A stretch of DNA of 64,000 bases, from contig NC_090703.1 in assembly GCF_040954835.1 (NCBI RefSeq), forward strand, positions 12,705,001 through 12,769,000. Reading direction: 5' to 3'. The position numbers and the translations under genes are program-made. Position 1 is the first letter of the stretch, and the number at the start of each line of letters is the position of its first letter. Below the pieces are notes generated by a model. The model searched no databases. It saw only the letters and a list, made by a program, of their open reading frames with translations, and was not told where the DNA came from. Positions 39,201 to 52,312 of this stretch are shown piece after piece. Source of the DNA: Lepisosteus oculatus. Taxonomy: Eukaryota > Chordata > Actinopteri > Semionotiformes > Lepisosteidae.

Positions 39201-42200
39201 TTCTAATGCGAGTCTAACATTGTGCTTTGGGGAAGATTTTCGGGGTGTTAACGGAGTTAGTGTTTCTTTCCTGCCCTCTTCAGGGAGCTCCAGGCATTCC
39301 GAGAGCACCTCTGAGAATGCCAGCATCTCGTCTCGCTTCCTGTCTCAGAGCTCAGCAAGCAGGTAGGTGTTGAGGGTCAGCTCATCCCCTGCACTGGAGG
39401 AACCAGCAGGGAGGACACGAAATGACTACGCAATAAGAAGCAGAATAACCATTAATCCTCTCGAGCAAACTGCCGGCTAGATATCGGTAACTGGGTCATT
39501 CCCAAGTGTAACTTTGTAATACAGATCTTGATGTAGAGGTTGCAGTATTGGGACATACTAAAAGTGTGTTTTTCGAAATTAGAATAATTTAATGTACGTT
39601 TTTGTATTTAATTTTTTTTAAATCAGTGGCCTGTTGATTTTGTTTCTGCAAACTCCTATCAGGATTCTCAAATAGCAATCACTTTCTGTTATCTAGCGTT
39701 CTGATTTAAGGAATGTTTTAATCGAATATGTATTATTTCAATCACGGTACTGTAGTATATTTTTGCTTTTCCATAGAAATGCCTTTCTGTTCCCGGCCAA
39801 GGCAAGTGGAGAAAGAAAGGGAACAAATGGATCTATGCGCCCCCTGATCTCCGAGGTACGGCCGCTTATGGAAGAGGGGCTGCCAGAAGAGGTAGAGGAG
39901 AAGCCCATTACATCTTCTGGGAAGGCTGAATCAGACTCTCTTACTGAAAAGGGGGCCGCCCTGCGCTCTGTCACTCAGAAGAAGAAATCTCCGGTCACAG
40001 ACACTCGCAGAGGGTCTGGCCAGCCAGGAAAAGCAGCAGGGCCCCAGCTGTGCAGTGCCAACCAAAGCATGAGGAAGGCCCAGTCAGTGCATGACCTGGC
40101 ACTAGATGGTGAGACAATAGGGCAGAACACTGTTCTAATGCTAAAGCTCCCTATAATATGAAAGAATACATCCTTCCATGATGCTCCATGTTTAATCTTT
40201 GAATTTAATGCTTTGAAAGCTTTGTTCAGAGATGCTATTTCCATTCTAAAAAGTAACTAAGAAATAAACATAATGCAGTGTGGATTTCTTTTAAATGAGG
40301 TATAAAACTTTTTAGTCATTGTGTTTTTTCTTGAAAGGTAAAAATTGAAAACTTTTCATGTTTCAATTGAGAAGATACTGAACTAACCCCTTTTCTGTCC
40401 TGAACAGCTGAGGTTTCAGCCAGACCCTCCAAGGAGGTCCATCCCCAACCACAGCTACCTGCTGAGAAAGATCAAAAGACTACTCCGCGCCGGACCCTGC
40501 CAGCTGTTCCCACCTCGCCCTTGCCCAGCGCAGGCCAGAGCAAGACCTTGAAGTCACGCTCCTACATGAACCCAACTACCAGCTCAATGGCCAAGATGTC
40601 TCGCTCTGTATCCATGGGTGACAGCTTAAATCTGGGAGAATCTGGTGAGGTTTCCAGCTTTCCTCCAGGCACAGAGATGGCTTCAGAGGCCCGCCGAGTT
40701 TCTGACACTCCTGTTGGGGCCTTTAAGGCCAGTTCTCTGGAGAGAAGCAAGCCAGTAGCACCGCCCGTTGCTATAGTCTCTTCCACATCTTCATCCTCTT
40801 CTGTTTCCGCTGCACCACGGGCGGCTGTCATGCCAACTCTCAATGCCAACAGTCCCAGTGTACAGTCTCCCAAAGGCCTCCATGCCAAGCTCCAACATGG
40901 AGGCACCAGGCCCCACCTGACATTGGACATTCCATCAACTCTCCCAGACAAACCCTTTGTGGCATCCTTTTCTCCCAGCGCCAAGCCCAAACTGTTCATA
41001 GAGGAGGCTCCGAGGTCTCCTAGGTCTCCAAGGTCTCCAGTGAGCGTATTTCCCAACAAGAGTTCACCTTCTCTCAAAGGCCAGGTGGCCCCAGTGAATG
41101 TCCAGCCTGTTACTGCTCTGTCAGCTGTCCGTCCTGAGGTGGCAGTAGAGAGCCTCAGCAAGGCAAAGCCTGGAATAGAAGCACAATCAACAGCTGGTGC
41201 CACTGAAGTTGAATGCCTGTCAGAGCAGCCTGATTTAAAAGACGAGAGGAAGGATTCCAGTGTGGCAGGTGTTGAGGAGATTCTACAGGCTCCAGATTGT
41301 TCCCGTGAGCTTGTGGCGAGACCAGACTGCCTGCTCTCACCTGCTGTCGTGGACCCAGGTTCGCTCCGATGCCACTCTTCGTACATGCTGTCGTCTCGCA
41401 CCCTCCCTCTACGCCTGGCTGTGCCCATGCACTTCTTTTCCTCCAGTTTCTGGCCTGTCACGTCTTCCATTTACTGTTCTTCTTGTTCGTCCATTAACCA
41501 TTACTACCTGATGGGTGAGGCATGCTTCTTCTTTCATTCTTTTTTACATTAACTTGTGGTGTTGGTTTATTCTTCCGTCTTTGTCTTCTTGCTTTCTTCA
41601 CCTGTCTCTTTGAACTGTCTTTGTTGTTGAGTGTGCTCAAATCATTACTCCTGTCACTGGGAGGACATATGTGTGTTAAGCCTATGAGATAGTAGTTCAG
41701 GCATGTCTGCATTTTATTTGGAACTGCACACCCCATTTATTTGCAAATTCACTTAACTAATAAATGTTCTAAAATAAGGAGATTTTCTATATGTGCACGA
41801 GGAGGGAAAATTTGGGGAAGTAAGAACATCTAACTGATTTGGAAGAATTAACACATTTTGTTTAAAGATGTTATGTGAAGAGTCAGGAATAGCTCTGTAA
41901 ATGAGGCTTATATGTCACAGTGGCTGATGTGTGACATTTCTCTACCAGGCCCCACAGTGACTGTGGAGACCTGCAGGCTGGTAGCCAGTGAACTGCAGAG
42001 CAGTCTGCAAAAAGCCACAGAGCTCTACAGAATGGTGAGTCTGCTTCTATAGTTTGCTAAGTAAAACTGCATTTGCAAAAAGATAGCTATTTGATTTCAC
42101 AAAAGGATTGCACAGCTAAATTGAAGAAAATCACTTCACCATCTTAAGAGCCTTTTTGCAGTCTAGTGTTTTTGATTGACATGTTCCATGCTGCGATGCG

Positions 42201-42452
42201 TTTCTGTGTCCTGCCCAGGTGAGCAGTACCAGTGGAGAGCAGGGGGAGATGGCAGGGATCCTTTGCGAGGCGTTCAGTGCCATGCGGACGGAGCTGGACT
42301 CTCTGCCTGACAGGGGGCGCCTGGACCCTGGGGCTGTGTGTGTGCAGCGCAGTGGTGGGGGAGTGGGCGAGGAGCGGACCCTGGCTCTGCTGGAGCAGTA
42401 CTCGGAGATGCTGCTCAAAGCTGTGGAGAAGAGGCTGGACAACAAGCTCTGA
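14706..42452 (+). CDS. mapkbp1: mapkbp1: mitogen-activated protein kinase-binding protein 1 (5' partial)
   Basis: Large WD40 scaffold that binds JNK (family name JNKBP1) and is reported to modulate JNK, NF-kB and NOD2 signalling. Twenty-nine exons join in one unbroken frame from a split codon at 14,706 to the TGA at 42,450-42,452, giving 1,553 residues in the window; a human protein is about 1,514 residues in full. The N-terminal two-thirds is a double WD40 propeller with repeated GH...WD-type units; the C-terminal third is Ser/Pro-rich and probably disordered, ending in a short helical segment. MAPKBP1 is preferred over its paralogue WDR62 because of [42 protein letters not shown] and KAQSVH, and the tail VEKRLDNKL. 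The first exons (about 80-90 residues) are missing. Details are in the segment entries below. Confidence 0.95.
21503..21616. repeat. Perfect 60-bp-period tandem duplication
   Basis: The 54 nt at 21,503-21,556 (starting GCCAGACTGAATATACTATG, ending CTCTAGCTCCAG) are repeated without a mismatch at 21,563-21,616, separated by six bases. It lies in a mapkbp1 intron, between the exons at 19,923 and 22,016. Perfect identity means a recent duplication, a polymorphic tandem repeat or an assembly artefact. Confidence 0.95.
22517..22534 (+). CDS. mapkbp1: mapkbp1 18-nt microexon encoding NTDSIT
   Basis: GAGCAG precedes 18 nt that encode NTDSIT, and GTAAGT follows at once, so both splice sites are good. 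The length is a multiple of three and the flanking exons join in frame with or without it (phase 0 on both sides). As I remember it, the longer human MAPKBP1 isoform carries a nearly identical six-residue insert (NTDSFT) at this point, after KWVELR, and the shorter isoform lacks it. This makes a conserved cassette microexon likely. It inserts between two WD40 units of the first propeller. Confidence 0.8.
23056..23191 (-). mobile_element. 136-bp Penelope-like repeat copy with 14-bp target-site duplication
   Basis: The insertion is flanked by an exact 14-bp direct repeat, ATAATTTTAGAGTG, at 23,042-23,055 and 23,192-23,205, read as a target-site duplication. Inside are the AACGTTTCGGCTGTGGAGCC and CTTCTTCAGGT segments seen in many fish repeats. 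Its last 42 or so bases are the reverse complement of the beginning of the second copy at 50,541, so the full element probably has inverted ends. No coding capacity. The variable-length target duplication and the hammerhead-like core on the minus strand suggest a non-autonomous Penelope-like element. Orientation is given by that core. Confidence 0.6.
23106..23143 (-). ncRNA. Hammerhead-ribozyme-like motif inside the repeat
   Basis: Read on the minus strand: GACAC (half of stem I), then CTGAAGA (fits the CUGANGA box, 23,138-23,132), one extra A, GGCT-CCAC-AGCC (4-bp stem II with a 4-nt loop), GAAAC (23,118-23,114), GTT as a possible NUH cleavage triplet, then GTGTT, which pairs with GACAC (four Watson-Crick pairs plus one G-U). 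Stem III would be a single C-G pair, as described for minimal hammerheads of Penelope-like elements, which may work as dimers. The extra A before stem II is not canonical, so activity is uncertain. Confidence 0.35.
25943..30958 (+). CDS. mapkbp1: mapkbp1 segment 2: WD40 units, exons at 25,943-30,958
   Basis: Exons are 25943-26132 ([20 protein letters not shown], then [14 protein letters not shown]), 26328-26465 ([12 protein letters not shown]), 27144-27328 ([20 protein letters not shown]), 27812-27903 ([15 protein letters not shown]), 30116-30241 ([26 protein letters not shown]) and 30888-30958 ([17 protein letters not shown]). Phases agree at every join: 24251 to 25943 makes Ser from AG+T, 27328 to 27812 makes Arg from AG+A, 27903 to 30116 makes Gly, and 30241 to 30888 makes Ala. 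These residues complete the middle of the tandem propeller. The 2-kb introns at 28-30 kb and 31-33 kb contain no recognised feature apart from a 24-nt motif repeated at 32,041 and 33,381. Confidence 0.93.
32041..33404. repeat. 24-nt motif repeated at 32,041-32,064 and 33,381-33,404
   Basis: GTCAGCTTAACCTTTTCTTC followed by TTCC occurs identically at both positions, 1,340 bp apart, on either side of the mapkbp1 exon at 33063. Both copies are followed by similar T-rich sequence. It may be the remnant of a segmental duplication; no function is evident. Confidence 0.6.
33063..35479 (+). CDS. mapkbp1: mapkbp1 segment 3: end of second propeller, exons at 33,063-35,479
   Basis: Exons are 33063-33184 ([17 protein letters not shown]), 34235-34310 ([20 protein letters not shown]), 34658-34769 ([19 protein letters not shown]), 35069-35132 ([20 protein letters not shown]) and 35357-35479 ([19 protein letters not shown]). 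The exon ending at 34310 (ATCAAG) is followed by GCAAGA rather than GT; the frame continues exactly into the exon at 34658, so this is a GC-AG intron. The last exon leaves the WD40 fold with a basic, helical stretch rich in Lys, Arg and Gln. Confidence 0.93.
34305..34316 (+). other. mapkbp1: GC donor of a GC-AG intron in mapkbp1
   Basis: The exon ends TCAAG at 34310 and the intron starts GCAAGA. The frame (GEDGTLIK, then VQTDPSG) is exact and matches the conserved protein, so the boundary is firm and the donor is GC, with the AAG-GCAAG context that GC donors usually have. Confidence 0.85.
35683..41358 (+). CDS. mapkbp1: mapkbp1 segment 4: disordered C-terminal region, exons at 35,683-41,358
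   Basis: Exons are 35683-35813 (acidic, [14 protein letters not shown]), 36077-36123, 36471-36719 ([13 protein letters not shown], then SMLDLRQLE), 37081-37217, 37468-37613 ([13 protein letters not shown]), 38485-38664 ([15 protein letters not shown], a Glu run, then [16 protein letters not shown]), 39284-39362 (SISSRFLSQ), 39777-40108 ([13 protein letters not shown]) and 40408-41358 ([34 protein letters not shown]). These short blocks are conserved islands in an otherwise Ser/Pro-rich, poorly conserved tail. The donor at 37614 is GC (AAG then GCGAGA). The exon starting at 40408 may instead end at 41514 (see the alternative-donor entry). Confidence 0.88.
37608..37619 (+). other. mapkbp1: Second GC donor in mapkbp1
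   Basis: The exon encoding SSPDQPRE ends AGAAG at 37613 and the intron begins GCGAGA. No GT nearby gives the phase needed to join the exon at 38485 ([12 protein letters not shown]), which mammalian MAPKBP1 places directly after this block. A GC donor is therefore the simplest reading. Confidence 0.7.
37755..37788. repeat. (CTGT)n microsatellite
   Basis: Imperfect CTGT/CTGA/CCAT tetranucleotide run in the mapkbp1 intron after 37,613. Confidence 0.7.
41359..41514 (+). other. mapkbp1: mapkbp1 alternative 5' splice-site extension (52 codons, open)
   Basis: The frame of the exon at 40408 stays open past a weak donor at 41359 (CAG, GTTCGC) to a stronger donor at 41515 (ATGG, GTGAGG). Both leave the same phase and join correctly to the exon at 41949, so a 156-nt optional extension of 52 residues is possible. 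The added peptide is rich in Ser, Cys and aromatic residues (for example [14 protein letters not shown]), unlike the Pro/Ser/Lys-rich sequence before it, and I recall no counterpart in mammals. Which site is used cannot be decided from sequence alone. Confidence 0.4.
41949..42452 (+). CDS. mapkbp1: mapkbp1 segment 5: last two exons and stop
   Basis: Exons are 41949-42034 ([20 protein letters not shown]) and 42219-42452, ending at TGA 42,450-42,452. The segment contains [20 protein letters not shown], which matches the conserved C-terminal helix of MAPKBP1; by analogy with WDR62 a coiled-coil or dimerisation role is plausible. Acceptors at 41948 (CTACCAG) and 42218 (GCCCAG) and the donor at 42035 (GTGAGT) are good. 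Confidence 0.92.
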
Positions 42453-43063
42453 CCAGGACCCTGTTGTAAGACACCCTCTTAAGCCATGGATTAGACCAGT
42501 AAAGGCAAAGGTGTTCAAGAAGGAGAACACGAACTTCTCCAGTGACATAAACTGGAAAACCATTCACCTAATCAGGATACAAAGCCATGGTTGATCGGGA
42601 GCAAGCAATACACTTTGGTCTTTTATTTTAGTATGTATTTTATTTTGTGTATAGTTTTAATGAACGGATGTGCAACATCTATTTTTTAACATGACATTTT
42701 AAATTATGGAAAAGGGTAAAGACATTTTTCCTGATGGATAAACATTCAACGGGACAGTATGCCTTTTCCATTTTTCTCAAGAAAAATCTATGATATTTCT
42801 TTGACCACTTAGGCTGAGGGTAAGAGAACGATGTTTTTTTTGTGTTCAGTGATGTTGGGGTGTTCTGTAGAACAGCCAGAATACTGGCCCACTGGGAGTC
42901 TTCAAGGCAGAGGATATGTTGTGTGCTTCACGATGGAAGTGAATGAAAAGGAAGATGGATGTGGATGCTGCTCTTAACGCTTCATGTTTGGTCATTTCTG
43001 CTGCAAGGCAACTTCTGGCACTCACATGCCAGCAGCGTGCATGCATACAAACTGTCTGAATGA

Positions 43064-43069
43064 AATAAA
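43064..43069 (+). promoter_or_regulatory. mapkbp1: Candidate poly(A) signal of mapkbp1
   Basis: AATAAA about 610 nt after the mapkbp1 stop codon, the first canonical hexamer on the plus strand after the stop that I saw. Confidence 0.5.
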
Positions 43070-46000
43070 TCTTTTAAACTGTTTTATCTTCAGAAAAAAT
43101 AGTTCCCAAAATGTGAGAAAATGTTTTAAGTGAGGCTACAGCTAGTCTAATGGCCTATGACTGTATGAATATTGAGATGTTTCATCACCCATCAGCTCTA
43201 TCTATGGTTGTGTCCACTGAAATAAGAAACACATGGCCAGATGAAGGAATGACTACAGAAGGAAGAATTGCTTGACTCTAAAGAACATACAGATTCAGAC
43301 TCTAAAGAACTCAAATTAACGGAAGCACCTTGGAGCTGTGTTGAGCACACTTAACTCTTTAAAACATTTTGTATGTTGTTAAGGAAGGCGTAAAAGAAAA
43401 ACGAGAGGAGATGCGCTTTATCTTGACTTGCATAGATATTAGATTCTTTTGAATCTGAACCTTCTGTATAAAAATAATCAGTATCCGGGGCTCCAAATAC
43501 CACTACAAGCAGATGACCTACAAGGGCAGCCTTTCAGGTGGCCAAGACAAAAGAATCTGCAGAAAATGCAAACATTTGCCCTTTACAGTGCTTAATCTCC
43601 AGATATTCTTACTTTGAAATTGTTTTTAACACAACTCTTATTCCGTTTTAAATGCTCACAAGTCCATTGTAATTTTGAACGTATTAATTTTGTCATCCAT
43701 GTTCAGTATAGGGTAGTATGTACTTTCTGGGTAATTGTACAGTGCATGTCTTTTTTATAATAGTGTTTGATTTTATACTGGGTGTTAATGGTGTAAATGA
43801 CATAAGTGCTTGTTCCAACATTTTGTCAGTGACAGAGAGAGGCAGCTAACGTTAAAAGTGAAGCCAGCAAACCATGTTTAAAAATCCCAATCCTGTTATG
43901 ATTTGGGTGAGAATAGGATAGCAAATATCCTTTCAATATCATTAGAAAGGTGAGCTTTGCAGGCATATGAAAAATAGAGATCCTAACTGATAGGATAGCT
44001 TTCTGCATTAGATTTAAAGTTGGAAAGACCACAATGGTTACGAATCCTGGCATTTAGAGCTGTAAATCTTAAATGATTTCCATACTCTTTCTTGAATCCG
44101 AAATGGGTCATTTTCAGTAACAAAAATCTGTCTGTTTTTACATTCATCTTCAGCATATAAATGATATTCACAGTGCTGACCACGTGTGTCTCAAGGAACT
44201 AGGTGCCTTAATAACTTACCAGCAACATTCTCTTGCACTGCTATTTAATACAGGATGTATCAATTCCTGGAATTTATCTATTATACACAATGCATGTCAG
44301 CCACCCTCTTTAGAGGAAATCTGTATAGGAGTTGGACCTGAAAAGCTCATCCCTAACATGTAATTTGAGGAAAGATACTGTATTTTAGTGAGACCTAAAA
44401 GGGACACTGAAATGAACATATTATCTAGGGTTAGAGACAATTGAAATACAGGATTGTACCACAGCAAAGGAAAACTGAAATGGACACGGACCTGCCTCTG
44501 TCACTGACTGAAGAATGTACCCTACCGAAGAAGGGATTGGCTTTGGGGTTAATTAGGGAGATGTGATGACTCTTGTGGGGGTATCACTTGTATAACAGAA
44601 TTGAGACAGCTAGAATCGCTGGAACAGAAAAATCTTCCATTGTATTAATAACCCAAAGCAAAGGTTTTGTAGACTGTACCGTATGCATACACCTCTATTG
44701 CACCTGGCAAAATATTTTGTCAGCCAATGTGCCTGTCATTTACCCAATTACTCCATGGTTGACGACAACCTCTATTAATTCCTCATTCCACCTAACTTCA
44801 GTACTGCGCATCTCTGTCCATGAGGTCAGAAAAGGGGAGTATACAGCCCTGCAATATCTCTGTAAGGAACACTGTCACTAACTCCATGAGAATCTGCATA
44901 AACATAAATTTATAATGGGAGCCATGACGCTGCACAGACTCCCTGTTGTCTATGTATGGTCATGGTTTCTAAACCTCTCAGATGCACTTTACAACACTTT
45001 TCTAACCGCAAGATCATGTGGTAGGCTAGTTGAAGTACAGATTGCTTCTAAATTGGACTGAGTTTATATAAACACCATTCTTCCTGTGTTTTTGGCTTCT
45101 CAGGAGACCCAAAATTGTATTTTCATTTGGACCCATAAACACCCACATTTTCTCCCAATAAGAATGCAACTGTAGCAAAAGTGGCACTGTGCAGCCATAG
45201 TTTTATATCACTGCCAGCAATTTCTATAACCATGTCTTGCCTGCTGCTGTGCTACAAAGTGATACAATCTTAACAACCTCAGATTCTACAGTAACATTAT
45301 ATTGGAGAGATTCCATGTTAGGTTTCACATTTTCTATTTAAGCCTATACTTACAGCACTTGGCACAAGTTTGGCACTATATGCTAAAGACCACAGCTATG
45401 CAGTAAACTTCACTAAATAACTGTTTTGCCTGGCCAGCCCTGGTTCTGTTGGCCTGTTTTTTCCCTGTGAGTATTGGTATACAAGTGAAAATGTCTGGGG
45501 GAAGGCATTCAAAAACTAAACAGGCTGTGCTGTGAACTATAATTAGCACAAAGATCTTGGCGTGCTCCAAAACTGGCTTTGAGACACCGTGAAAAATCAC
45601 CAGCACAATGCAGGTCTTCAGAATGGTGTAGCAGAGTAGCATTGGTATGTGTCACTATTCTGTACAGTGGGGCCCTTAAATAAGGCCCTGTGGCTTCCTG
45701 ACCTCAAACTTTACCCAGGTATGCTGCCCGCAGTTTGCTCCAATTAATAACCATCATACTTTATCCCTTTTAAAATTCCACATGATTTTATTACTTTGTC
45801 TTAACACTTTATTTTAGATGGACCTGTAGTAGCTGTGTCTTTGTGTGGGTATTTTTAAACAGGTGTGGCATTCCTGCTCTGCAGTCTGTAGTTCTTTTGG
45901 ACTTATTACAGAACTCTGTTACTGGCTGATAAAATGCATAGAATCAGGAGCAAAAATGAAGCTTACATTCCTCTTCCAAATGAAAGGGATAAATCTCATA

Positions 46001-46498
46001 CAGAATGGAACAATTCCTTCAGCACTCTCTCCATGCAGGTATCAGACTGTCTCCCAGGGAGGAGACAAAACCAGAGTATAAAATCTAAAAATACCAAATA
46101 AATTTGAGGCACCCTACAGACAGGGTTGTAATTATTAGTTCAGTATTAAGAAAGCCATGACAAACAGGTACCTTGATTCTCTAATGCATGAAGACTAAAG
46201 CATGGGGAAAGAGCAATTACACAAGACAGCATGGTGATGTAATGACCCATTTATTGTATGAGGGTATTCGCATTATTCCTAAAGAAGCTAAAAGAGGTCT
46301 TGGTTTTCAGTTTTAAACCTCCCCATTACTTTCTGACTTTGTCTTAATACTTTGTTTATGGTGGACCAGGAACAATTGTCTTTTTTAGGCAGCCTATTTT
46401 AAGCTGTGTTACTGTTCTCACGCTGGCTTAAACAGTGTTTCTACCTTCATAGTGTTTGTACTGTATATCCCTCAAGATTCTCTTAAAAAAAATAAATA

Positions 46499-46504
46499 TT
46501 TATT
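46499..46504 (-). promoter_or_regulatory. jmjd7: Candidate poly(A) signal of jmjd7
   Basis: TTTATT on the plus strand, AATAAA on the minus strand, about 440 nt beyond the jmjd7 stop codon. Another lies at 46,250-46,255. Which one is used cannot be told. Confidence 0.35.
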
Positions 46505-46941
46505 ACTCTTCTTTCTTGTGTTTCACATGATCCTGATACTAGTGATGATAAAAGAAGGCATCTGCATGAGTTTGTAGGCTGGAATTCACTCTGAAGTCAT
46601 AGTACACGGTTACAATGATCCTGGTATGTGGCTAACAGTCAAAAAAGGACAGTATGTAGTGAAGTACTACATAATATGACTTCTAAAAAATAATTTAAAT
46701 GTATAAGTTATTCTTCGCATAGCTGATATCAACTGGAATACCACTGTTGTCATTTTTTCCATTCATACTTAAAACAGGCCTGCCTCTGTTTGTTTTAATA
46801 ATAGGAAGTCTGACATTTGAAAGACAACAGGAAAGCACATGAGGTTGTCTGGAGGTGTCCTCAACAGGATTTGCTGTTTAGCCAGTTCATGAAGTGGCTC
46901 AAAGAGGGTCTTGTGGAATTCCATTAGGGGGATATCTTCCT

Positions 46942-51499
<4,558 letters not shown>

Positions 51500-52312
51500 G
51501 ACAACCATAGGATCATGTCAAAACAATCACACACATAAATACAGTTTGAAAATTAAAAGCAAATGCGGGTTATGCACACACAAAAACGTCTCACCAGTTC
51601 CTAACTATCGATTGTCATGTAACCTAGAAAGGTTTTGCTGATCATGTTTTTCAGCTTTTCTGTGGCATCGCGCCCCCTGTTGGGTGGAGGCTGAATAAAA
51701 CCGAAGTCGATGCCGCGCGCCTCACCGATGTTCAAGCACAACTCCTTGAGATTAAGGATTCTTCGGGATTTCTACATCTCTTTAAATCTTAAACAGCTGA
51801 AGACTTGAATTGTCATTACCACTTCTGCTAATAATAATAAACACAATCTTGTTTAAAATCACATTAAACAAACTTTGGGGTTTATATTGAGAAATGCAGT
51901 CTTCTTTTGTCCGACTTCTTCTATTAATTCAATGCATATTCTCCGTGATAAGACTTAATATAATGTGTCTCGTGATATAATTCCTGCCGAATAAGTTCAC
52001 AATTCTTTTCCCATCTTTTACATACTCAGTTCTGAACGTAAGCACAATGAAAATGTTTTTTTTTGTTTCCCCCGAAAGAGGTGAAAATCAAACAATACCC
52101 CCGGTTTTTAATGACGAAACCTAACCTGTTGTCAATTAGCATGATTAACCGAATGATGAGTGTGTCGTCTCAGTAAAGCGAATTAAGAAAAAACCGGAGA
52201 TGAAGTTAGACAACAACCGCAGTTGCACGTCACGCAGAATTTGATCTCTGGGTCGAGTCAAAATAAAAAAGCTTTTGTTCTTATTCGATAACTTTATGTA
52301 CAAAGGATCCTA
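51500..52312. promoter_or_regulatory. Divergent jmjd7 / tbpl2 intergenic region
   Basis: 813 bp between the jmjd7 start codon (minus strand) and the tbpl2 start codon (plus strand), so it should hold both promoters. A short CpG-bearing stretch at about 51,667-51,730 (GCGCCCCCTG, CCGCGCGCC) lies near the jmjd7 side; the rest is AT-rich. An ATAAAAAA run about 45 bp before the tbpl2 ATG is a weak TATA-like candidate. No transcription start can be fixed from sequence. Confidence 0.5.
51670..51683 (-). promoter_or_regulatory. CTCF-like motif
   Basis: Minus-strand CCAACAGGGGGCGC closely fits the CTCF core (CCASYAGRKGGC followed by GC), with a single mismatch at the S position. It lies between two divergent promoters, a usual place for CTCF. 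This is motif similarity only. Confidence 0.4.

Larger units (their letters stand above)
42453..46941. other. mapkbp1 / jmjd7 convergent 3' region
   Basis: About 4.5 kb between the mapkbp1 stop and the jmjd7 stop, holding the 3' untranslated regions of both genes. A poly(A) signal for mapkbp1 lies at 43,064 and a minus-strand candidate for jmjd7 at 46,499. No exon, RNA gene or classified mobile element was recognised in between, and open frames here are short and look random. Confidence 0.6.

Noticed and set aside
40562..41470. 302-codon open frame on the minus strand opposite the large mapkbp1 exon
   Set aside because: It is a by-product of Ser/Pro-rich codon use on the coding strand. The plus-strand frame matches conserved MAPKBP1 motifs and joins in phase to its neighbours; the antisense product resembles nothing known to me.
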